Both the position numbers and the translations under genes were made by a program. DNA of 38,455 nucleotides from an uncultured Actinomycetes bacterium (lineage in GTDB: Bacteria; Actinomycetota; Actinomycetes; Mycobacteriales; Mycobacteriaceae). The stretch spans positions 1 through 38,455 of the forward strand of contig CAIRCP010000141.1 in the NCBI GenBank assembly GCA_903877095.1, written 5' to 3'. Under the pieces are notes generated by a model. It did no database searches. It was given only the letters and a program-made list of their open reading frames with translations, and was not told the origin of the DNA. Within the stretch, counting starts at the first letter, position 1. Every line of letters starts with the position of its first letter. This document shows positions 23,443 through 32,600 of the stretch, in pieces.

Positions 23443-24266
23443 GAGCGCCTCGCCGCGACTCGCAGATGCAGCCAGATGGAGATGAGAATAAAGCCGGCCA
23501 GCGAGGCCAGGGCAGGTCCGATCACCGACCAGGACACCGGCGGGGCCGCCGTTGTGGAGTCGCCGGCGAAGGCACGCAGCGAATTGAGCCACTGGGACAG
23601 CGGCTGGTCGCGGACGAACGGCTGGATCCAGCCTGGGAACCGCTCCACCGGCTGCAGGCCCACCGAGGCGAGCCCGAGGGTGACCTGCGGGACCAGCAGC
23701 AGCGGTGCGGTGGCCTCCGGGTTGCGGGTCGCTGCGCCGATCAGGTCACCGATCAGCGCCAGCGCGGCGCCGATCAGCAGGCTCAGACCAATGAATCCCG
23801 CTGTGTGCCAATAACTTCCGTAAAACCGGAAGCCGATGATGTGGCCGCACACCAGCGAGACGACCAGTGCGATGACGACGCGGTACATACTGGCCGTCAT
23901 GCGGGCGGTCAGCGGCGTCAGCGCGGCCATCGGCATGGCCCGGAAGCGGCGGTTGATCCCGGCCAGCGCGTCGAGCGCCGCACGGAAGGCCGCCGACACC
24001 GCGGCGAAGAAGATCGCCTGGACCACGATCAGCGGGGTGAGGTACTGCGCATAGCTGCTCATCGGCTGCAGGGCGCCGAGAATGTTCTTCAGCGGCAGGT
24101 AGAACCCCACGGTGAAGACGATCGAACTGATGACCTGGGTGGCCAGTTCCCCGTTGGTGAAGGTGGGCAGGATCGCCCGGGTGGTCAGCGTCCACCACTG
24201 CTGCACGGTGGACGGCATCGGCCGCGTCGTCACCGGGATGGCCCCGGTGGTCATCCCGACCGTCAT
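23439..24266 (-). CDS. drrB: DrrB-type ABC-2 permease
   Basis: The protein has 275 residues from the ATG at 24266, overlapping the drrA stop by ATGA. Six predicted transmembrane stretches include SSIVFTVGFYLPL and VVIALVVSLVCGHIIGF, and the ABC-2 motif DQPLSQWLNSLRAF lies before the last helix. It is the paralogous partner of DrrC (compare GWIQPFVRDQPLSQW here with KWLQPFVEHQPCSY there). Its inner-membrane role is to carry the finished lipid, or its precursor, outward. Confidence 0.9.
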   Translation of the reverse strand: MTVGMTTGAIPVTTRPMPSTVQQWWTLTTRAILPTFTNGELATQVISSIVFTVGFYLPLKNILGALQPMSSYAQYLTPLIVVQAIFFAAVSAAFRAALDALAGINRRFRAMPMAALTPLTARMTASMYRVVIALVVSLVCGHIIGFRFYGSYWHTAGFIGLSLLIGAALALIGDLIGAATRNPEATAPLLLVPQVTLGLASVGLQPVERFPGWIQPFVRDQPLSQWLNSLRAFAGDSTTAAPPVSWSVIGPALASLAGFILISIWLHLRVAARRS

Positions 24267-25246
24267 GCCAGCACTTCCGCGTCCGCCGCGACATCGTTGT
24301 CCTGGCCGGTGAGCCGCAGGAACACCTCGTCCAGCGAAGGCCGGCGCAGCGCGATGTCCTGCAACTCGATGTTGGCGGCGGTGATCAGGTTCAGCGCCGA
24401 GATCAGGGTGTTGGCGCCGTCGGGCGCCGGCATCGAGACCCGGTCCGAGACATCGGTCAGGGCGGCGCGGTTCTCGTCGGGCAGCAGCGACCCGAGCGCG
24501 GCGGCTACGGCGGGAACGTCGTTGATGTCGCGCGGCACGATCTCGCAGTAGGTGCCGCCGGTGCGCTCCTTGAGTGAGTCGGCGGTGCCCTCGGCGATGA
24601 TCGTTCCCTTGTCGATGACGATGATGCGGTCGGACAGCGAGTCCGCCTCCTCCAGGTACTGGGTGGTCAGCAGGGTGGCGATGCCATCGGCCTTGAAGTC
24701 CGACACCAGTTCCCAGATCGCCAGGCGGCTGCGCGGATCCAGTCCGGTGGTGGGTTCGTCGAGGAACACCACCTCGGGGCGGACCACCAGCCCGCAGGCG
24801 ATGTCGATGCGCCGACGCATACCGCCGGAGTAGTGTTTGACGCTGCGGTCGCCGGCCCCGACGAGATCGAATCGTTCCAGCAATTCGGTTGCGCGGGAGC
24901 GGGCTTCGGCCTTCTTCAGGCCCTGCAGCCGCCCGAACATCACCAGGTTCTGCCGGCCGGTGAGCATGTCGTCGAGCGCCACGTGCTGTCCGGTGAGCAT
25001 GATCGATCGCCGCACGCCGGCGGCGTCGGTGCGCACGTCGTGGCCGGCCACGATCGCCGTCCCCGAGGTCTGGGTCGCCAGGGTGGAGAGGATGTCGACG
25101 GTGGTGGTCTTGCCCGCCCCGTTGGGGCCGAGCAGGCCGAGGACCTCGCCGCGGCCCACCTCGAAGCTGATCCCCCGCAGGGCGATCACCGACCCGAAGC
25201 TCTTCCTCAGGTCGTCGACGACCACCGCTTTATCAGTGCTGGACAT
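24263..25246 (-). CDS. drrA: DrrA-type ABC transporter ATPase
   Basis: The protein has 327 residues. Walker A GPNGAGKT (40-47), signature YSGGM (138-142) and Walker B VVFLDEP (158-164) are intact. It belongs to the DrrA/doxorubicin-type ATPases, with a C-terminal extension of about 100 residues. The ATG at 25246 has AAGGGA upstream and lies 15 nt after the ppsE stop. It supplies ATP hydrolysis for DrrB/DrrC. Confidence 0.92.
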   Translation of the reverse strand: MSSTDKAVVVDDLRKSFGSVIALRGISFEVGRGEVLGLLGPNGAGKTTTVDILSTLATQTSGTAIVAGHDVRTDAAGVRRSIMLTGQHVALDDMLTGRQNLVMFGRLQGLKKAEARSRATELLERFDLVGAGDRSVKHYSGGMRRRIDIACGLVVRPEVVFLDEPTTGLDPRSRLAIWELVSDFKADGIATLLTTQYLEEADSLSDRIIVIDKGTIIAEGTADSLKERTGGTYCEIVPRDINDVPAVAAALGSLLPDENRAALTDVSDRVSMPAPDGANTLISALNLITAANIELQDIALRRPSLDEVFLRLTGQDNDVAADAEVLA

Positions 25247-25261
25247 GTGAGTCCCTTCGTG

Positions 25262-28200
25262 TCACGACAAATCCACCAGTGCCAGTTCGCCTTCACCGGA
25301 ATCGATGTCGGTCTCGGTCAGCGTTTCGCGCGTCAATTCCAGCAGCGCCGTGCGGAACTGCCGGGACAGCGATTCGACGTCGGTGCGGCCCAGCCGGCGG
25401 GTGTCGTACCACCAGTCGACGTGCAACTCCCCCGCCGCCCGGTAGACCCTCAGTTCGATGGCATGACCCAGACCGGGCACCGCCTCCCGAGCCGGCAGCG
25501 CGGTGTCGGAGTCGAACCGCACCGGCGCATCGTCGGACTGCCCGGGCGGAACGTCGGGGATGGTCCCGAGGTGGGAGACGAAGATGTCGGCGGGCCGGAT
25601 GGCGCCGAGCAGCCGGGCGGTCGGCGCGTAGAGATAGCGCAGCAGCCCGTAGCCGATGCCGTAGTGCGGCACCGTCTTCAGGGTGGCGGCGATGTCATCG
25701 AGCAACTCACCCGCACTGGTCTGCCGGGCCGTCGCGCACGGGATCACCACCGGGTAGATGGTGGTGAACCAGCCGACCGTGCGGCGCACGTCGACATCGG
25801 GCCGCAGCACCGAGCGGCCCTGGCCGCCGAGCTCGACGGCCAGCGCACCCTCGCCGACCGTCGCCGCGACCGCGCGCCCGAGCGCGGCCAGCAGGATGTC
25901 GTCGAGCGGCACCTGCAGCCGGCGCCGGATGTCGTCGACCTCGCCGGTCTCCCCGGCGGTGAGCACCGACGGGAGCCGGGCCAGGTCGTGAGCGTCGGGG
26001 GGTTCCGGCGCCGGAGCGGCCACGCTCAGGGTGGCCTTGCGCGCCACACCGAGCCAGTAGTCCCGGGTGTCCAGCACGGCCGGGTGCATCGCCAGCCCGG
26101 CGGCTCGATGCAACCAGTCCCGCCACGAGGTGGCGACCGGCTCCAGCATGATCGGGTCGCCGGCCAGCCGCTGGGCGAAGGCGGTGAACACGTCGGTGAG
26201 CAGGATGTCGCGCGAGGCGTTGTCCCCGGCGATGCCGTGCAGGCTGAGCACCAGGTAGGCGCGATCCCCCGCGCTGACGTAGGTCGCGTTCATCGGGGCA
26301 CCGAGCAGGTGGTGCTCGCGCATCTGCTCGGCCAGCACCGCCGTCACCGCCTCCCGCTCGGCGCCGCTGCCCGGCTCGATCCCGTCCGGCAACGTGCGGG
26401 TGGCCAGCGCGGTGAACTCCTCGGGCTCACCGAGCCGCTGATCCCAGGTACCGGCGTGGTCCACCAGCCGAAGCCGAAGGGCGTCATGGTGATTCGCGAC
26501 CGCGGTCAGCACGGCGCGGATGTCGTCGAGGCTGACGTCGGGGCGCAGGTGCAGCACCAGCGGCACCCGCCAACTGCCGACGTCGCGCAGGCCGTGCTCC
26601 AGGAAGTACGAGACGTTGGGCGGCACCGGCGGATGATCGGCCTCGGTCGGGGTGTGGCGGGCCAGGCTCCCCTCGGCGTAGCGCGCGTTGATGGCCCGCG
26701 CCAGCGCGGCTGGCGTCTGGTTCTCGTAGAGGTCCTGCGGAGTGAGATCCACCCCCTCCTTGCTGGCCGTCATCGCGACACTGATGGCGATCAGCGAGTC
26801 GCCGCCCACCTCGAAGAAGTTGGTGTTGCGGTCGATCTCGGCGATGCCGAGGCATTGTGCCCAGATCCGCTGCAGAGTGGCTTCCATCGAGGAGGTGCCG
26901 GTAACGGCGGGAGCCGCCGCGCCGTCCTGCGACGGCGGCCCGGAGGCGTCGCCGGAGCCGCCGGCCAGCCGGTTGGCGGGGTTGTACTCGACCCACTGTC
27001 GTTTGCGCTCAAAGGGATATCCCGGGACCGACACCAAGGTACGGCGGCCGCCGAAGCGCGGCGTCCAGTCCACCTCGACCCCGGCTGCCCACAGCTGGCC
27101 CATGGCGAGCAGGAACGTGTCGTGGTCGCTGCGGTTCTGGGCCTGATGGCGCATCAATCGCACGGCACGGTGACCGTTGCCCCAGTTCGGGTGGCGCATC
27201 GCCGACGCGGTCAGGGCGCCGCCGGGGCCGGCCTCGACGACGATCCGGCCCGGCTCGGCCAGCAGGACGTCGAGTTCGTCGGAGAACCGCACGGTCTCGC
27301 GGATCTGGCGGGCCCACAGCGACGGGTCGGTCGCCTCGGCAGCCGTCATCTGCCGTCCGGTGACGTTGGAGAGCATCGGGATCGTCGGTTCGCGCAGATC
27401 CAGCCGGGACAGGAACGCCGTGAACTCCGGGATGACCGGGTTCATCAGCCGGGAGTGGAAGGCGTGCGCGGTGCGGACCCGCCGGGCGGTGATGCCCTTC
27501 TCGGCGAGCCTGGCCTGGAAGGCGCGAATGGCATCTTCGGAGCCGGCCACCACGCACGAGCCGGGATCGTTGATCGCCGCCAGATCGACAGCCGCGGCGG
27601 AGCCGCCGTCGACCTGAGCCGTGAGGTGTTCGGCGATGGCCTCGGGGCCGAGTGCCACCGCCACCATGACGCCGCGCGCCGAGGCGTGCATCAACCGCGC
27701 CCGCATGGCGACCGCCTTGACCGCGGTGGACAGGTCGAAGACTCCGGCCAGCGTTCCGGCCACCCATTCGCCGATGCTGTGCCCGGCCACGGCCGACGGG
27801 CGCACGCCGTAGGACTCGGCCAGCTTGGCCAGCGCGTACTCGACGGTGAACAGGGCCGGCTGGGCGCGGTCGGTGCGCTCCAGGTTGCGGCCTGCTCCGT
27901 CGAACACCTCGGCGCGCAGGTCGAAGCCCATTTCGGCGCCGAACGCCGCGGCGCAGGCGTCGAAGTGCTTGCGGAACACCTCTTCGCAGTCATGCAGCCC
28001 GCGGGCCATGCCGATGTGCTGGGCGCCCTGGCCGGGGAAGACGAAAACGATTCTGTCGCTGCTGGATTCGGCACCGGGCGGCAGCTCGGGGGCGGACCCG
28101 ACGAAGACGTTGTCGTTCTCGGTGTCACCGAGGACCGAAGCGGCCTCGTCCTGGTCGTTGACCACGGCGGCCAGCCGGATCGGCTCGCGGCGCCGCCGGG

Positions 28201-29686
28201 TCAGGGTGTAGGCCGCGTCGGGCAGGTTCAACTCCTCGGCGTCGGACAGTTCGGCGCCCAGCGCAGTGCGGGCATTGCTCAGCGCCGCCTCGGTCCGCGC
28301 CGACAGCAGCAGCACCTGAGGTCCCGGTGCCGCCTCGGGCTCGTCGACGACGGGCGCCTCTTCCAGCACGATGTGCGCGTTGGTGCCGCCGACCCCGAAG
28401 GAACTGACGCCGGCCCGCAGCGGGCCGTCCCACTCCCACGGGCCGTCCTCGCCGCGGATGACGAACGGGCTGCGGTCGAGATGCAGTTCCGGGTTGGGGC
28501 TGGTGAAGTGCAGTGTCGCCGGCAGCGCCCGGTGTTTGAGGCACAGGATCGTCTTGATCAGCCCGGCGATGCCGGCGGCGGTCTCGAGGTGGCCGATGTT
28601 GGACTTGACCGACCCGATGTAGCACGGGCCGGGCCGCTCCTGCTCGGAGATGGAGAACGCCTGGCGCAACCCCTCGATCTCGATCGGATCGCCCAGCGGG
28701 GTCGCGGTGCCGTGCGACTCGATGTAGCTGATGGTCGACGCGTCGACCTCGGCCACCGCGTGCGCCTCGGCGATCACCTCGGCCTGGCCGGAAACGGTGG
28801 GCGCGGCGTAGTTCATCTTGGTCGAGCCGTCGTTGTTGAGCGCCGAGCCGCGGATCACGGCGTGGATCCGGTCACCGTCGTCGAGGGCGTCCTGCAGCGG
28901 CTTGAGTACGACGGCACCGACACCGCTGCCGAAAATCGTTCCGTCCGAACGGATGTCGAACGGACGGCAGTGGCCGGTCGGCGAGACCATGGTGCCCGGC
29001 TCGTACCAGTAGCCGACGTGGTGCGGGATGCGGATGGAGGAGCCGCCGGCCAGGGCCACCTCGCATTCACCGTTGAGGATGCTCTGGCACGCCAAATGGA
29101 CGGCGACCAGCGACGACGAACACGCCGTCTGCACCGACATCGCCGGGCCGCGCAGATTGAGCTGGTAGGCGACCCGGGTGGCCAGGTGGTCCTTGTCGTT
29201 GCTCAGCGACAGGTTGACCATGTCGAAGCTGGCGCCCTGGCCGATCACCATCGCCGGGTCGTAGTGCGACATCAGGTTGTGCAACAGGTAGCCGCTGGTC
29301 GACGAGGTGGCGAACACCCCGATCGTGGCGTCACTGCCGGCCGGGTCGTAGCCGGCATCCTCCAGCGCATGCCAGGCGGTCTGCAGGAAAAGCCGGTGCT
29401 GCGGATCGAGCATCCGGGCGGCCTGCGGGGTGATTCCGAAGAAGCCGGCGTCGAACTCCTCGATGCCCGGCATCACCGCAGCCCGCCGGATGTAGGAGCG
29501 GTTGTTCAGGGCCTTCTCCCCCACCCCGGCGGCGATCAGGTCGTCGTGGGTGAGGTCGACGATGGATTCCACGCCGCTGCGCAGGTTGCGCCAGTACTCG
29601 GACACCGATGCCGCGCCGGGGAACCGGCCGGCCATGCCGACGATGGCAATCGCGTTGGGATTATGGCTGTTCACGGACCCACTCAC
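25262..29686 (-). CDS. ppsE: PpsE-type polyketide synthase, KS-AT-ACP-C
   Basis: The protein has 1474 residues, starting at a GTG that overlaps the ppsD-like stop (GTGA). KS is at about 10-440 with Cys189, His325 and His366. AT is at about 545-840 with GHSIGE (Ser637) and HAFH (741-744), a malonyl-type signature. ACP has FEVGGDSL (Ser964). A C-terminal condensation-like domain (about 1020-1460) contains VGWFTTIYPV. In that domain the expected HHxxxDG reads LHGIAGDN (1149-1156), so the catalytic second His aligned to the D is Gly. In M. tuberculosis PpsE performs the last extension of phthiocerol before release by TesA. Size and order match Mtb PpsE (about 1488 aa, recalled). Confidence 0.9.
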   Translation of the reverse strand: MSGSVNSHNPNAIAIVGMAGRFPGAASVSEYWRNLRSGVESIVDLTHDDLIAAGVGEKALNNRSYIRRAAVMPGIEEFDAGFFGITPQAARMLDPQHRLFLQTAWHALEDAGYDPAGSDATIGVFATSSTSGYLLHNLMSHYDPAMVIGQGASFDMVNLSLSNDKDHLATRVAYQLNLRGPAMSVQTACSSSLVAVHLACQSILNGECEVALAGGSSIRIPHHVGYWYEPGTMVSPTGHCRPFDIRSDGTIFGSGVGAVVLKPLQDALDDGDRIHAVIRGSALNNDGSTKMNYAAPTVSGQAEVIAEAHAVAEVDASTISYIESHGTATPLGDPIEIEGLRQAFSISEQERPGPCYIGSVKSNIGHLETAAGIAGLIKTILCLKHRALPATLHFTSPNPELHLDRSPFVIRGEDGPWEWDGPLRAGVSSFGVGGTNAHIVLEEAPVVDEPEAAPGPQVLLLSARTEAALSNARTALGAELSDAEELNLPDAAYTLTRRRREPIRLAAVVNDQDEAASVLGDTENDNVFVGSAPELPPGAESSSDRIVFVFPGQGAQHIGMARGLHDCEEVFRKHFDACAAAFGAEMGFDLRAEVFDGAGRNLERTDRAQPALFTVEYALAKLAESYGVRPSAVAGHSIGEWVAGTLAGVFDLSTAVKAVAMRARLMHASARGVMVAVALGPEAIAEHLTAQVDGGSAAAVDLAAINDPGSCVVAGSEDAIRAFQARLAEKGITARRVRTAHAFHSRLMNPVIPEFTAFLSRLDLREPTIPMLSNVTGRQMTAAEATDPSLWARQIRETVRFSDELDVLLAEPGRIVVEAGPGGALTASAMRHPNWGNGHRAVRLMRHQAQNRSDHDTFLLAMGQLWAAGVEVDWTPRFGGRRTLVSVPGYPFERKRQWVEYNPANRLAGGSGDASGPPSQDGAAAPAVTGTSSMEATLQRIWAQCLGIAEIDRNTNFFEVGGDSLIAISVAMTASKEGVDLTPQDLYENQTPAALARAINARYAEGSLARHTPTEADHPPVPPNVSYFLEHGLRDVGSWRVPLVLHLRPDVSLDDIRAVLTAVANHHDALRLRLVDHAGTWDQRLGEPEEFTALATRTLPDGIEPGSGAEREAVTAVLAEQMREHHLLGAPMNATYVSAGDRAYLVLSLHGIAGDNASRDILLTDVFTAFAQRLAGDPIMLEPVATSWRDWLHRAAGLAMHPAVLDTRDYWLGVARKATLSVAAPAPEPPDAHDLARLPSVLTAGETGEVDDIRRRLQVPLDDILLAALGRAVAATVGEGALAVELGGQGRSVLRPDVDVRRTVGWFTTIYPVVIPCATARQTSAGELLDDIAATLKTVPHYGIGYGLLRYLYAPTARLLGAIRPADIFVSHLGTIPDVPPGQSDDAPVRFDSDTALPAREAVPGLGHAIELRVYRAAGELHVDWWYDTRRLGRTDVESLSRQFRTALLELTRETLTETDIDSGEGELALVDLS

Positions 29687-32600
29687 GGTCTCTGTCTCAC
29701 CTTTCGCCGTGCCGCGGCCTGTTGGCGGGCAGCGGCACGTTGTTGTACGCGATCACGAACTGCGTTGGGGCGCTCGGCGGTGGTCTCGGCCAGCCCGAGC
29801 TGACGGATCAGGTCGACGGCGAGGTCGGCCAGGGTTGCGCCCTGCAGGATAAGCGCCACCGGCGGTTCGACGCCGAAGTCGGCACGCACGGTGTTGCGCA
29901 TCCGCACCGCCATCAGCGAGTCCATCCCCATACCGGTGAGCGGCTGGTCGGTCTCGATCGCACCCTCTCCCGAGAATCCCATCACCGCCGAGATCCGCCG
30001 GCGTAGCCGCGCGGTGACGATCCGGTCGATCTCGTCGGCGTCGAGGTCGCGCAGCGCCTCGGGGCCAGACCAGTCGTCGTCGGCGTCGGTGACGTCCAGT
30101 TCCCCGGCCAGGTTGGCGAAGTAGCCGAGCTGACCGATCTCCGGGAAGGCTTCGGCGGCCCGGTCCAGGCGCAGCCGCGCCACACCGAGCGTTGTGACGT
30201 CACCGCCCAATATGGACTCCATGGCCTCAATGCCTTCGGCGGGCGACATCGGGTCCAGCACACTGAACGTGATCGACCGGGCCAGGCCCACGTCGGCCCA
30301 CTGACCCCAGTTGATGGCGGTGGCCGGCACGCCGGCGGCGCGGCGCCACTGGGCCAGGGCGTCGACCCACGCGTTGGCGCAGGCGTAGGACAGCTGCCCC
30401 GGCGAGCCCAGCAGCGACGCCATCGACGAGAAGCCGGCCCACCAGTCCAGGTCGCGGCCCGTGGCGGCTTGATGCAACCGGAGCGCGCCAGCGGCCTTGG
30501 GTGCCCAGATCGCCTCCAGGGACTCCCGGGTCAGCCCGGACACCAGTTGGTCGTCGAGGACGGCTGCCGAGTGGATGACACCACGCAACGGGCGGCCGGT
30601 CTGCTCGGCGGCGCCGACCAGTCGCTGCGCCACCCCGTCCTCGGCGATGTCGCCGAGTTCGACGACGACCTCGGCGCGGGCACCGAGTTCCGTCAGCGCC
30701 GCTTGGGTCTCCGGGGACGGGGCGCTGCGGCCGTTGAGCACCACCCGCCCGGCGCCGCGGTCGACCAGCCATGCCGCGACCTTGAGGCCGATGCCGCCCA
30801 GGCCGCCGGTGACGATGTAGGAGCCGTCGGTGCGGACCACGCGGTCGGTGACCTGCTGCGGCACCTCGGCGCGGCGGAGACGTTCAGCGAACCGGCGGCC
30901 CCCGCGCCAGGCCACCACATCGTCGGTGCCTGCCGTCGCCAATTCGGTCGCCAGCGCCTCGGCGATAGCCGATGCCGCGGCCACGTCGGTGTCCGCGGGA
31001 TCGAGGTCGACCAGCGTGGTGCGCAGGCCCGGGTGCTCGTAGGCGAGCACCCGCACGACGCCCCGCAGGGCGCCCGCCGCCGGGTCGCCGCTTTCGGTGG
31101 CCTCGACCGCCAGGCCGCCGCGGGTCACCAGCCACAGTCGCGGCGACTTCCCGTGCCAGCCTCCGGTGACCGCCCGCACCGCCGCGGTCACCGACCAGAT
31201 CAGGTCGCGGGCCCGGGCCAGCGAAGCTTCGGGGTCGGCTGCCGGGCTTGCGGCCAGCACGACCACACCCACCGGCGGCCGGGCCGGGTCGGCGGCAGCG
31301 TCGGCGAAGGCGGCCTGCACAGCGGATTCGTCGTCGAGCGGGGCGATGATCACCCGTTGCTCAGCTGAACCGAAGGAAGCGGCGAATTCCACTGCTGCCG
31401 AATGGCTTTCACCGTCGGCCAGGACCAGCCAGCTGCCGACGGCGGCGGTGCCGCCCGATGCTGACGCGGCGGTGCCGCCCGATGCTGACGCGGCGGTGCC
31501 GCCCGATGCTGACGCGGCGGTGCCGCCCGATGCTGACGCGGCGGTGCCGCCCGATCCGGGCTGCTCCTCCCACGACGCCTCGAACAGCTTCTGTGACAAC
31601 GGCAGCGCCACCGTCCGGCGCTGCACGCGGCGCAGGTACACACCGGTGACGGCAGCGATCGGATTACCGGCGTCGTCCATCAGGGTGATCTGTCCGACCG
31701 CGTCGCCGCCGCCGTCGCCGTCGCCGTCGGCGATGCTGACGAGTTCGGCGCGGCACCGGGCGCGCCGGCCAACGTCGGCGAAGACCCGGATGGACTCCAT
31801 GGCCACCGGCAGATAAGTGACTTCGCTCGACTCCGAGAGCAATTCAGCAGGCATCGCGGCAGCCAGGCTCTGCAGCGCCGCGTCGAGCATCACCGGGTGC
31901 AGGACCGCGCCCTGGTATGGCGTCGCCTCGTCGGGCAGCACGATCTCGGTCTCGGTCCAGCCTCCGGAACCCATCCCCGAGTCGCTCCGCTCCCGCCCGC
32001 CGGAACCCATCCCCGAGTCGCTCCGCTCCCGCCCTCCGGTGCCGCGCTCGATCCTGGTCAGTGCGGCGAACGCCTGACCATGGTGCGCGCCGGTCCGGCG
32101 CAACGCGGTGTAGAAGTCCTTGGGCGACAGGCTCGTTGCGCCGGTGCCCCGCGCGACGACCGGCGGGGCAACTCCTTCGGCGCCGGCGGCGCGAACCCGG
32201 GCCACGGCGTGCCGCGTCCAGTGACCGGCCGCCGAGCGGGAGTGCACCTCGACGCGTGCGGTGCCGTCGCCCTCCGGGGTCAGCTGGGTGGTCAGCCGGG
32301 TCTGGGCGTCCAGCGGCAGCATCTGCTCGACTTCGAGCCGGGCCACCTCCAGGTCGCGGGCCGGCACCCCGAAAGCCTCGGATCCGGCGCACAGGACGAT
32401 CTCGGCAAAACCTGCACCGGGCATGACCGGCTGACCGTGCACCTTGTGGTCGGCCAGCCAGGGGTTGGCGTCGGTCCCGGCGTCGGACTGCCAGGCATGC
32501 CCGGTGCCCCCGGGCAATTCGACGTGCAGTCCCAGCAGCGGGTGCGCCCCGGCGAACGCCTGCCCGGCGGCCGGTGCCTGCATCCAGTAGCGGGTGTGCA

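Noticed and set aside
23443..23592. 50-residue N-terminal extension of DrrC
   Set aside because: It overlaps the end of drrB in another frame. The ATG at 23442 makes the ATGA junction and the expected length.
24833..29803. 1656-residue plus-strand open frame
   Set aside because: It is antisense to drrA and the PpsE-like gene, with a His/Gly/Arg/Asp-rich composition typical of a GC-rich shadow frame and no domain motifs.
31442..32035. CRISPR-like array
   Set aside because: The repeats are directly adjacent, without unique spacers, lie inside a coding frame and have periods divisible by three. They are tandem coding repeats.
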